Shown here one piece after another: positions 1 to 7,415 of a stretch of DNA of 35,227 nt; positions within the stretch are counted from its first letter, which is position 1; each line of letters starts with the position of its first letter. The stretch is from contig JAFDGW010000033.1 of NCBI GenBank assembly GCA_019309115.1, positions 1 through 35,227 of the forward strand, read 5' to 3'. Source of the DNA: Deltaproteobacteria bacterium (GTDB taxonomy: Bacteria; Desulfobacterota; Syntrophobacteria; Syntrophobacterales; Thermodesulforhabdaceae). Both the position numbers and the translations under genes were made by a program. The notes under the pieces were generated by a model that was not told the DNA's origin, did no database searches, and saw nothing but the letters and a program-made list of their open reading frames with translations.

Positions 1-1
1 A

Positions 2-274
2 GGGTTGTTCTACTCACCGATTGAGGGATACATCAATGCAGATGTTAATGGAGCGAGGAATATCTTAAGGAAATTCAAAAGGAAGTGGTTTGACCTTGTA
101 ACGGGACTCAAAAAGGTGGTCAGGATAAGAATCTACAAGTTGGGTAAAGGTATCTCCAAGTCCCTGCTTTTTGCGGGGATAGGAGTAGAGGGTGGTGTGA
201 ACCCGCCCGGAGGGATAAGGGTAGAAGTGACCTATCAAACTCCCTTAGAAACTCCATCCGTAAGGACGGAGTAG
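2..274 (+). CDS. tnpB: TnpB (IS200/IS605-type RNA-guided nuclease), C-terminal fragment
   Basis: This frame is open from the window edge, so only the C-terminal 90 or so residues are visible. The motif ADVNGARNIL near the start matches the last RuvC segment of TnpB (consensus D-x-N-A-A-x-N), where the Asp is catalytic. The remainder is the basic, low-complexity tail usual after that motif, ending in a TPLETPSVRTE-like stretch seen in many family members. TnpB is the transposon-encoded, omegaRNA-guided nuclease ancestral to Cas12. No tnpA is visible. Whether the copy is intact cannot be judged because its N-terminus lies outside the window. The gene ends 78 bases before selA, in the same direction. 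Confidence 0.82.
   Translation, partial: GLFYSPIEGYINADVNGARNILRKFKRKWFDLVTGLKKVVRIRIYKLGKGISKSLLFAGIGVEGGVNPPGGIRVEVTYQTPLETPSVRTE
251..272 (+). other. Hairpin at tnpB 3' end, candidate omegaRNA scaffold / IS right-end stem
   Basis: The bases ACTCC-A-TCC and GGA-C-GGAGT form an 8-pair stem with one A.C mismatch around a GTAA loop (a GNRA-type tetraloop), covering the last tnpB codons up to the stop. In IS200/IS605 elements the omegaRNA spans the end of tnpB and the right end of the element, and a terminal hairpin precedes the cleavage site. The position fits that, and the sequence just after it (TAGTTCACGG) could hold the element boundary. The exact end and guide start are inferred, not shown. 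Confidence 0.45.
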
Positions 275-352
275 TTCACGGTGGATTAGTGGGCATTTCT
301 TATAAAGAACAAACGTGGGTTTGAGAAGTAAAGAGGTTAGGGTGTTTCGATT

Positions 353-1786
353 ATGACATGCCACAGCAGCAAAGATATGCTAAGAAAGCTTCCCGCTGTT
401 GACAAGCTGCTTCGCCATGAAAAGGTTGCCCGTTTGAAGGAACGCTATCCGAAGAACATACTTCTTCGAGCGACAAGGGAAGTGATTGACGTCAGGAGAA
501 GGTGCATTCTCAATGGCGAAGTTGTATCGGAAAATGATCTCACAGTTGAAGCACTGGCTGACGAAGTGCAGATGCTGGTTAGCAAGAAGATGGGCTGGAC
601 TCTCAAGCCTGTCGTAAACGCCACTGGCGTCATCGTGCACACGAACCTTGGACGGTCGTTACTTCCAGATAGCGCTGTGGAAAGAATAGTCGCCATTGTT
701 AGGCGCTACAATAATTTGGAGTATGACCTGGAGAAGGGTACAAGGGGATCTAGATATGTCCATGCCGAGGGTTTGCTTAGAGATCTTACAGGCGCGGAAG
801 CAGCGCTGGTAGTGAACAACAATGCAGGAGCAGTTTTACTGGTTCTCAATACGGTGGCGAAGCAAAGAGAAGTAATTGTATCCCGAGGTGAACTTGTGGA
901 AATAGGCGGCTCTTTTCGCATTCCTGAAGTTATGGCTGCAAGTGGGGCAATTCTGCGAGAAGTAGGTTGCACGAACAGAACTCACCTCAGTGATTACGCC
1001 AATGCTATCTCTAGGGATACGATCGCTTTGCTGAAGGTTCACAAGAGCAACTATCGTATCGTTGGATTTTCAAAAGAGGTATCATCAGCCGAGCTGGCAG
1101 AGCTGGCTCACTTAAGGGGACTTTATTGTCTGGAAGATATGGGAAGTGGCAGCTTTGTTGACCTTTCTCCTTACGGAATAAAGAACGAACCCATCGTAAA
1201 AGCTGAGCTTGCAGCGGGTGTTGATGTTCTTACCTTTAGTGGCGACAAACTGCTTGGTGGGCCTCAAGCTGGAATCATCATTGGTCGAAAAGAAATTGTC
1301 GAGCGATGTAAAAAAAATCCTCTTACGCGAGCACTCAGGGTGGACAAATTGACCCTAGCGGCTCTTGAAGCCACCTTGAAGCTTTATCTGGAAGAGCCGG
1401 TGGCTTTGGAGCAGGTTCCAACTCTTAGCATGATTGCCAGAACTTCGGACAGCCTTAAAAGGGATGCCGAGGAGCTAGCTTCCAGAATTAGGGCTATCCT
1501 ACCCGGACCTTATGGGCAGGATATTAACGTAGATGTGGAAAGGTGCATCTCCCGTGTGGGCGGTGGGGCTTCGCCAGATGCAGAACTCCCCTCCTGGGCA
1601 GTATCGCTGAGACTTGCGAACGGTTCGGTCGTTGAGCTGGAAGAATTCCTGAGAAATTGCAATCCCCCGATCATCGTAAGAATTGACAACGACAGGATTC
1701 TTATGGACCTTCGTACCATTCTTCCTGGAGATGATAAATACATTGCCGAAGCAATACAACGATTTGTCCGGTCAAAAAAGTTGTAG
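353..1786 (+). CDS. selA: L-seryl-tRNA(Sec) selenium transferase (selenocysteine synthase)
   Basis: SelA converts seryl-tRNA(Sec) to selenocysteinyl-tRNA(Sec) with selenophosphate, using pyridoxal phosphate, as a cytoplasmic ring-shaped decamer. At 477 residues the protein has the normal length. The N-terminal tRNA-binding part includes INATGVIVHTNLG-like residues near 88-100 (here VNATGVIVHTNLGR). The PLP lysine is K299 in FSGDKLLGGPQAG. The ATG at 353 is preceded by a weak purine-rich ribosome site (TTAGGG). It stands alone on its strand between tnpB and two palindromes. No selB, selD or selC tRNA is in the window, so the rest of the selenocysteine machinery must be elsewhere if the system works. 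Identification is secure. Confidence 0.96.
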   Translation: MTCHSSKDMLRKLPAVDKLLRHEKVARLKERYPKNILLRATREVIDVRRRCILNGEVVSENDLTVEALADEVQMLVSKKMGWTLKPVVNATGVIVHTNLGRSLLPDSAVERIVAIVRRYNNLEYDLEKGTRGSRYVHAEGLLRDLTGAEAALVVNNNAGAVLLVLNTVAKQREVIVSRGELVEIGGSFRIPEVMAASGAILREVGCTNRTHLSDYANAISRDTIALLKVHKSNYRIVGFSKEVSSAELAELAHLRGLYCLEDMGSGSFVDLSPYGIKNEPIVKAELAAGVDVLTFSGDKLLGGPQAGIIIGRKEIVERCKKNPLTRALRVDKLTLAALEATLKLYLEEPVALEQVPTLSMIARTSDSLKRDAEELASRIRAILPGPYGQDINVDVERCISRVGGGASPDAELPSWAVSLRLANGSVVELEEFLRNCNPPIIVRIDNDRILMDLRTILPGDDKYIAEAIQRFVRSKKL

Positions 1787-1821
1787 TGGCGACGCATGCG
1801 TTGTCCCTGCCCGGAGGGCGA

Positions 1822-1845
1822 AGGGGCGCGGCATGCCGTGCCCCT
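1822..1845. repeat. GTAGGGGC-type palindrome, copy 1
   Basis: AGGGGC and GCCCCT flank a G/T step and the perfect inner palindrome CGGCATGCCG, giving a nearly perfect 24-base inverted repeat followed by TACA. It resembles the second copy at 1972 in its outer arms but differs in its core, as in dispersed intergenic palindromic repeat families (REP/BIME-like). It lies 35 bases after the selA stop and may fold in the transcript. Confidence 0.7.
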
Positions 1846-1971
1846 ACATCATGTAACGTCCGGGGAAATTGAACAATTTGGTCTGTTGGGGATGATTTGG
1901 AATGGGAATCGTGGGTGTAAATACGCACGGATTAACCGAAAACGCCGTCGAACGGATGGCTCTGGAACACA

Positions 1972-1999
1972 GTAGGGGCGTACGGCCGTGCGCCCCTAC
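1972..1999. repeat. GTAGGGGCG-type palindrome, copy 2, overlapping the dnaJ-like stop codon
   Basis: GTAGGGGCG and CGCCCCTAC form a perfect 9-base arm pair, then a T.G step, then the inner palindrome ACGGCCGT. On the minus strand the TAG inside GTAGGGGCG is the stop codon of the dnaJ-like gene. The copy sits between two convergent genes, where it could protect 3' ends or block read-through in both directions, but it lacks the T-run of a standard intrinsic terminator. Confidence 0.75.
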
Positions 2000-2895
2000 A
2001 CTCTGATTATCCTCACTTTCAAATAAAGGTTTCCCCTTACATTGTTGCTGATTTGATAACCCATGTTCTTGAGTCTTATTCTGGTTCCTTCCCGTACTCC
2101 CGGCGGAATTTTGACCGATACAATTTTTTTGACTTCAAAATGAGGCAACATGACTGTGATTTCACCTCCGCTTTCAGCAACCGCAGAGGGTATGGCCAGT
2201 TCCAGAGTAAGTGCTCCCTGTTCCTCGGCAGATTCTTCTATTTTTCTTTGTGTTTTTGAAACAGGTGCCGGGAGTGCGATTCCGGCTTTCTCAGCTATGG
2301 CCTTGCCTGCTTTTTTTGCCAGCTTGCCTATAGCTTTCAGTCCCTTTTTTAGAATTCCCTCGTCGCCAAGAGATTTTTCCCATTGATCCAGGTCGATCCT
2401 CTCGTACTGATTCGCTGTCGAGTTTCCCCTGTTGCGCGCGGAACCATAGCCGAAGGGACCAAAAATGAACCCGCCGAAAAGAATCGTGCGTCCTCCGAAA
2501 AAGATACGGTTAAAGAACTCTTCATCGAACCTTATGCCCATACGAGCCAGCTCTTTCTGTAACTCCCTGAACATATCAACGGTTTCCTGATTCCGGAACA
2601 TTGTGCGAAACAGCTCTTCCTGATTGTAGTAAAATCTACCACCGTAGGTTCCATTGGCGGTTTTTGTGCTTCCGTACATACGGTAGCGATCATATTGTGC
2701 ACGCTTTTCCGGATCTATCAGGACAGCGTAGGCTTCACTGATTTTTTTGAACATTTCTTCGGCTTGGGGATCGCCAGGGTTACGGTCGGGGTGATATTGT
2801 AAGGCAAGGCGTCTGTAAGCTTTTTTTATTTCGTCTTTCGTGGCATCAGGACGAACGCCCAGAATTTTGTAGTAATCTGTGTCTGATGCAAACAT
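1996..2895 (-). CDS. DnaJ-like co-chaperone without zinc finger
   Basis: The J domain fills residues 5-75, with the Hsp70-stimulating HPD at 35-37 and the usual flanking helices. A middle part of about 130 residues rich in Phe/Gly and then Lys/Ala follows. The last 80 residues look like a DnaJ C-terminal substrate-binding unit ([17 protein letters not shown]). The four CxxCxGxG repeats of DnaJ are absent and only one C-terminal beta unit is obvious, so this is a type II/III J-protein, 299 residues, not the canonical DnaJ. The open frame continues upstream to a TTG at 2928, but ATG 2895 has a GAGGGGGG ribosome site and begins at the family's usual distance from the J domain. It follows the radical SAM gene by 41 bases, so the two are probably cotranscribed. 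The stop lies inside a palindromic repeat. Confidence 0.88.
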   Translation of the reverse strand: MFASDTDYYKILGVRPDATKDEIKKAYRRLALQYHPDRNPGDPQAEEMFKKISEAYAVLIDPEKRAQYDRYRMYGSTKTANGTYGGRFYYNQEELFRTMFRNQETVDMFRELQKELARMGIRFDEEFFNRIFFGGRTILFGGFIFGPFGYGSARNRGNSTANQYERIDLDQWEKSLGDEGILKKGLKAIGKLAKKAGKAIAEKAGIALPAPVSKTQRKIEESAEEQGALTLELAIPSAVAESGGEITVMLPHFEVKKIVSVKIPPGVREGTRIRLKNMGYQISNNVRGNLYLKVRIIRV

Positions 2896-2936
2896 GTAGG
2901 CTATCCCCCCTCTTTGACAGAATTGCAAATTTCAAT

Positions 2937-4721
2937 TTAATCATTTTCGGTGATCGTGCCCAGCAGATCTGAATATTTCTGACATACCCCGCACAGGATA
3001 CATCCATTTTTTGCAGGACAGCCGGGCGTTTCTATTGCATCAAGAGCAGCATTTAACTCAGACCACAGGAAAGTCTTTTTTATGCCGTGATCAATAATTT
3101 CCCATGGGAAAAGCTCATCAGGTTTGCGCTGTCGATAAACCCAGAAATCCGCATTCCATGGTACCTCTTTCATTACGGTGAACCAACCTTTTTGTTCCAG
3201 AACCACTTTTTCTAAGAACCGTCCAACACGCCTATCCCCTCTGGCCAGGAGTGCCTGGACATAGCTCCACTTCGGGACGTCGGCGTAAAATCGAACGTTG
3301 GAAACCCCGGAGAAGCTTCTTTTAAGAAAACGGATTTTGCTTTTGAGACTTTCCACTTCGTCAAAAGGCACCCATTGAAACGGGGTGAACGGCTTGGGCA
3401 CAAAGGAATTTACATTTACAATAATTTCTCCCAAATTACCCAGTCCCTTGGCAACTTTTACCATTTCGTGCTTTAATTGTTTTACCAGAGTAACTATCGC
3501 TTTTATGTCATCATCTGTTTCGGTGGGAAGACCCACCATGAAGTAGAGTTTTAGGTGTTTAATACCATGTTTTGTTAGTTCTGCTACGGCTTCACAGAGC
3601 TGAGCTTCGGTTAGGTGTTTGTTGATGACACGGCGCAGCCGTTCGGATCCTGCTTCTGGGGCTATGGCGACGGCCTGATGGTTTCCGGCCATTAATGCTT
3701 CCATGACCGAGCTTTTCAGGGTGTCTGCTCTGAGGGAAGAAAAGGAAACCTCGCAGGAATGTTCACTAAGGGTTCGGCAAATAGTATCTATTTGAGGGTG
3801 ATCTCCGACAGCAGCACTGACCAGCCCCCATCGCCCCTTGTCATCATCTTCGATTGCACGGGTTTCCAGTATCTTTTTTGCGTCGTGAAATCGAGGTGGC
3901 CGATATATGTAACCCGCCGCGCAAAAACGGCAACCTCTAGCACATCCCCGGCCTATTTCTACAAGATGAAAGTCGCTGAACTCTGTGTCGCCGGTTCGTA
4001 TTACCGAATGTGGTGGATTACAGGATCTAAAATCTGCTTTCTGCACAACTATCTTTTCAGGCAAATCAGCAAAAACAGGTTCTACAGACCTAAGCGTTCC
4101 ATCATCATAGTAAGAATCACGATAGAAGGAGGGAACATAAATTCCCGGAATGGTTTTAGCCAAGGCCTTCAACCATTTCGCTCTATCCCCGTAGGGTGGA
4201 TACTCCTTCACGAAATCCCAGAAAGAGTCCCAAAAATTTTCACCTTCTCCAACAAAGACGAAGTCCATAAAAGGGGCGAGTACTTCAGGGTTCAAAAAGG
4301 ACGTAACCCCCCCAAAGGCCACCAGCGGATGGCTGTGGTCCCGTTGATCGGATCGAAGCGGAATATTGGCCATCTGCATGATTTCCAGCACGTTTGTGTA
4401 ATCAGACTCGAATGGCACAGAGAAAAACAAAAAATCGAAATCTCTCACCGGTCGCTGGCTTTCCAGAGACAGCAGTGATCCTGGCCTTTTGTGGATCAAA
4501 AGCTTCTCATCGGGATCAGGATAAAAAACCCTTTCGCAAACTACATCACTTCTGCGGTTGAACATTCCGTAAACTGATAGGAAACCTAAGTTGGACATCG
4601 CCAGATGGTAACGATTGGGGAAAGCCAAGGCGACGCAGGTCTTTCCGCCCCAATCTTTAACGATGCTCCCTTTTTCCTTGGCTAATCTCTTTTGCAGTCT
4701 TTTTTTGATCTTCCAGCTCAT
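2937..4721 (-). CDS. B12-binding-domain-type radical SAM protein of unknown substrate (TIGR03960-like)
   Basis: The radical SAM [4Fe-4S] motif is C260-x3-C264-x2-C267 (CARGCRFC), followed by AAGYIYRPPR. The first 200 residues have the layout of a cobalamin-binding-like Rossmann domain (VALAFPNRYHLAMSNLG, then FGGVTSFLNPE and FVGEGE), as in uncharacterised proteins that resemble the first half of a fused radical SAM family. The C-terminus ends in a four-cysteine cluster CPAKNGCILCGVC (C568, C574, C577, C580) that could bind a second Fe-S cluster. Such proteins often sit by genes for rRNA or tRNA processing, but the substrate is unknown. The ATG at 4721 lacks a clear Shine-Dalgarno sequence, and TATA-rich DNA lies directly upstream. 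It is first in a pair with the DnaJ-like gene. Confidence 0.85.
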   Translation of the reverse strand: MSWKIKKRLQKRLAKEKGSIVKDWGGKTCVALAFPNRYHLAMSNLGFLSVYGMFNRRSDVVCERVFYPDPDEKLLIHKRPGSLLSLESQRPVRDFDFLFFSVPFESDYTNVLEIMQMANIPLRSDQRDHSHPLVAFGGVTSFLNPEVLAPFMDFVFVGEGENFWDSFWDFVKEYPPYGDRAKWLKALAKTIPGIYVPSFYRDSYYDDGTLRSVEPVFADLPEKIVVQKADFRSCNPPHSVIRTGDTEFSDFHLVEIGRGCARGCRFCAAGYIYRPPRFHDAKKILETRAIEDDDKGRWGLVSAAVGDHPQIDTICRTLSEHSCEVSFSSLRADTLKSSVMEALMAGNHQAVAIAPEAGSERLRRVINKHLTEAQLCEAVAELTKHGIKHLKLYFMVGLPTETDDDIKAIVTLVKQLKHEMVKVAKGLGNLGEIIVNVNSFVPKPFTPFQWVPFDEVESLKSKIRFLKRSFSGVSNVRFYADVPKWSYVQALLARGDRRVGRFLEKVVLEQKGWFTVMKEVPWNADFWVYRQRKPDELFPWEIIDHGIKKTFLWSELNAALDAIETPGCPAKNGCILCGVCQKYSDLLGTITEND

Positions 4722-4855
4722 TTTATATAGTGTTTAAAATATGAACTCGGAGATTGTTTTAGCAAATATAGTGGCCGTGGGAAAATGGTTTGTTTAAACG
4801 ATATGTGGAAAGATGTGAGAGTTAACTTTTTAAAGGTTTGGAGGGAGAATACGCG

Positions 4856-5611
4856 ATGGTTGAAACTTTTATGAGCATGTCTTTAGATGAGGTGATGGAT
4901 CGTATTGAAAGCAAGTACAGGGTAGAAATTGAGCCAGTGAAGATAAACGGCAAAAAATTGAAGCTTTTGCAAATTAAGAACCTTGAAGAGTATGTTGTGT
5001 CACAGATTGAAAAAGAGCATGATCAGAAGAACGATTCGGGGAATGGCTCAGAGCAGGATGTGCTGTATCATTTAATGCACCTTCCATGGTGGGCAAAACT
5101 CTGGGAACCCAGCTTTGTTCTGGCTTACTTCATGGGAAAGCAGCCAGTGATTCCTGGTCAGAGAATACTTGAAATTGGTGCGGGCCTGGGATTTGTTGGC
5201 GTTTTCGCAGCCATGTGCGGTCATGATGTTACGATAAGTGATATCGAAGAAGATGCTCTACTTTTTTGCCGTGCCAATGCGCTACTAAACGGCTGCAGGA
5301 ATGTTCCTGTCATTCGTATCGACTGGAGAATGCCTTTTGCGGGTGAACCCTACGACATGATAATTGGTTCTGAAGTCGTTTATGACCGCAAGACTTACGG
5401 TATTCTTGTCGATTTTCTAGATAATGCCCTCGCACCTAATGGAACTGTGATTCTGGCTAAAAACAAAGATCTTAAGACTCCCCTTTTCTTTCAGGAACTG
5501 GTCAAAAAATTCAAATTCAAGGAAAAAGCCGTAAGACTTTCAGGACCGGAAGGTACTCTGGAAGTGATGCTATACGCGATAAAGAGAAAGGTTGAAAATG
5601 TCCTCTGTTGA
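4856..5611 (+). CDS. Class I SAM methyltransferase, METTL21/FAM86-like (Methyltransf_16)
   Basis: This soluble 251-residue protein has SAM-binding motif I at 105-112 (E-IGAGLG), an acidic motif II residue in ISDIEEDAL, and the GSEVVYD segment that corresponds to the D/E-x-x-Y post-I motif of the METTL21/FAM86 seven-beta-strand protein-lysine methyltransferases. The WWAKLWEPS stretch just before motif I is also typical of that group. A protein lysine or small-molecule target is therefore likely, but which one cannot be told. The start is ATG 4856 with GGAGGGAG seven bases upstream; an in-frame TTG at 4838 precedes that site and is rejected. It is first in a plus-strand operon and overlaps the next gene by 14 bases. 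Confidence 0.75.
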   Translation: MVETFMSMSLDEVMDRIESKYRVEIEPVKINGKKLKLLQIKNLEEYVVSQIEKEHDQKNDSGNGSEQDVLYHLMHLPWWAKLWEPSFVLAYFMGKQPVIPGQRILEIGAGLGFVGVFAAMCGHDVTISDIEEDALLFCRANALLNGCRNVPVIRIDWRMPFAGEPYDMIIGSEVVYDRKTYGILVDFLDNALAPNGTVILAKNKDLKTPLFFQELVKKFKFKEKAVRLSGPEGTLEVMLYAIKRKVENVLC

Positions 5612-6329
5612 TATGTTATGGCTTGACAGTGTAATTCCCGTTGAAATTCATCGACCGGAAGCGCATGAGCCGAAAGGAATTGTTGTTACGCTTCACGGGC
5701 TTTTGAGCTACAGAGGGTCTGAAAAGTTTTTGTTACTGGCTGATCTTCTTTCTTCCGCCGGATTCATCGCCGTAAGATTTGATCAGTTCGGGGCTGGGGA
5801 AAATCTGGAGAGATCTGCACCCACGCTCATAGATGGACGTTTGCAAGACCTTCGAAGCGTAGCTGAGTTTCTAAAAGAAAAATTTGTGGATCGTATTTCT
5901 TCATTGCTTCCTATTTGTCTTCTCGGTTCCAGCTTTGGCGGGTACATCGCATACCTTTATGCTGCAACTTATGGAAATATACAGGCGATTGTTTCCTGGG
6001 CTACACCTTTTGATGTTTCCATGGTTCGGCGCTTTCTTACCGAAGAAAATCCTTTTAGCGGTATACAGAATAAGCGGGATCCTCTGGGACAGCCAGACAG
6101 ACTGTCGATCCTGACATCTTTATCGAATGTAAAAAATGTCCTCGTCTTGCACGGAGTTGACGATGAAATCGTCCCATGGACCGAAGCGCAGATGGTCTAT
6201 GATGCTGTGAGTGATCCAAAAGAGCTCATACTTTTTGATGGTGTGGATCACAGGTTTTCCGACGAAGAGGCAAGACGTAAGGCAGCGGAATTGAGCGTCG
6301 GCTGGTTGGTAAATTGCTGTTCAAAATAG
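5598..6329 (+). CDS. Alpha/beta-fold hydrolase (serine esterase/peptidase type)
   Basis: The 243-residue protein shows a full alpha/beta hydrolase set: oxyanion-hole segment LHGLLSYRGS near 32-41, nucleophile elbow G-S-S112-F-G-G, acid D189 in HGVDDEIVP, and H218 in GVDHRFS. It lacks a signal peptide, so it is cytoplasmic. This arrangement resembles the YqiA/prolyl-oligopeptidase-like esterases (Hydrolase_4); the substrate is unknown. ATG 5598 overlaps the preceding methyltransferase stop, implying translational coupling. The in-frame TTG two codons earlier is less likely. It sits upstream of a serine hydrolase and mpl, so a link to cell-wall turnover is possible but unproven. Confidence 0.82.
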   Translation: MSSVDMLWLDSVIPVEIHRPEAHEPKGIVVTLHGLLSYRGSEKFLLLADLLSSAGFIAVRFDQFGAGENLERSAPTLIDGRLQDLRSVAEFLKEKFVDRISSLLPICLLGSSFGGYIAYLYAATYGNIQAIVSWATPFDVSMVRRFLTEENPFSGIQNKRDPLGQPDRLSILTSLSNVKNVLVLHGVDDEIVPWTEAQMVYDAVSDPKELILFDGVDHRFSDEEARRKAAELSVGWLVNCCSK

Positions 6330-6347
6330 GAACTTCCTGGCTATTCC

Positions 6348-7415
6348 ATGAGCCTGGATGCTTTTATCAAGGAAGCATTGCGGAAAAAAATGTGCACGGC
6401 CGTTGCCGCTGTAATCTTGCGTGGTGGTGAAATTCTGTACGAGCGTTACTCTGGGAATCTGTGGCATAACGGTCCCCGTCTTGAACAGCATCACTTCTTT
6501 GATCTCGCATCGCTAACAAAGCCTGTTGCCACGAGCTCACTGTTTATGTACGCCTATGAGAAAGGAATAATCTCTTTGAATGAAAAACTTTCTGCTTTTT
6601 TCCCTCGTAATTGGCTTAGGCGGGGACACCGTGATATTTCCATTGAAGATCTTTTAAGACACAGATCCGGGTTGCCCGCCTACCGAGCTTACTACGAAAA
6701 ATTTGAAAACATTCGGTGGAAAAGACGCAGAGAAAAATTGGTCAGGGAAATCCTTGATACACCGATTTCACCTGAGAAAAACGAAGTTTACAGCGACCTG
6801 GGCTTCATCCTTCTTGGTTTCATAGCTGAATGCATATATGGAAAGCCGCTGGATGTTGCGTTTGCAGAAGTTTGTAAAGAGTGGGATGTTTTAAATGGCT
6901 TACATTTCGTTTCGCTTAGAGACGGCCGAAATACTTTTCCTAAGGGGAATTACGTGGCTACTTCATTTTGCTCATGGCGTGGGCGACGTCTCATAGGCGA
7001 GGTGGACGATGCAAACTGTTTCAGCCTCGGTGGAGTGGCCGGTCATGCGGGATTGTTTGGAACTGCCCGAAGTATTCAAAAGTGGTTAGCTGACTTGTGG
7101 CGAATATTTAACGGAGAAACCCGATCTTGGTGCTCAAAGAGGACCCTTGATCGATTCTGGTACCAGGAAAAGAAAGGGTCATGGCTGTGTGGTTTTGACA
7201 CACCTTCCGTTGGCACTTCGCTGATTATACCTTATTTTTCACGGCGTAGCGTCGGTCATTATGGATTTACCGGAACATCGTTCTGGATGGATCTTACCGA
7301 TGGGTTTGCGGTTGTCCTACTTACAAATAGGGTTTATTACTTCGGCACCGGGGACGTGATCCGTGAGTTTCGAAAGGAATTTCATAAAAGAGCCAGAGAA
7401 TCCTATGGGAAATAA
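6348..7415 (+). CDS. Serine hydrolase of the beta-lactamase/class C family, no signal peptide
   Basis: The penicillin-binding-fold active site is visible: S55-L-T-K58 (SxxK), Y148-S-D150 at the YxN position, and a late GHYGFTGTSFW segment in place of the K/H-T-G strand. At 355 residues it matches the Beta-lactamase (PF00144) family, which includes esterases, D-aminopeptidases and EstB-like enzymes. The N-terminus (MSLDAFIKEALRKK) is amphipathic and not a secretion signal, so the enzyme should be cytoplasmic, unlike true beta-lactamases and penicillin-binding proteins. It overlaps the start of mpl by 11 bases, which ties it to the muropeptide recycling step. Possible roles are an amidase or esterase on recycled muropeptides; this is inference. 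Confidence 0.82.
   Translation: MSLDAFIKEALRKKMCTAVAAVILRGGEILYERYSGNLWHNGPRLEQHHFFDLASLTKPVATSSLFMYAYEKGIISLNEKLSAFFPRNWLRRGHRDISIEDLLRHRSGLPAYRAYYEKFENIRWKRRREKLVREILDTPISPEKNEVYSDLGFILLGFIAECIYGKPLDVAFAEVCKEWDVLNGLHFVSLRDGRNTFPKGNYVATSFCSWRGRRLIGEVDDANCFSLGGVAGHAGLFGTARSIQKWLADLWRIFNGETRSWCSKRTLDRFWYQEKKGSWLCGFDTPSVGTSLIIPYFSRRSVGHYGFTGTSFWMDLTDGFAVVLLTNRVYYFGTGDVIREFRKEFHKRARESYGK

Noticed and set aside
3759-4478. 239-codon plus-strand frame inside the radical SAM gene
   Set aside because: Antisense shadow of a well-supported gene; its translation shows no family features and no ribosome site.
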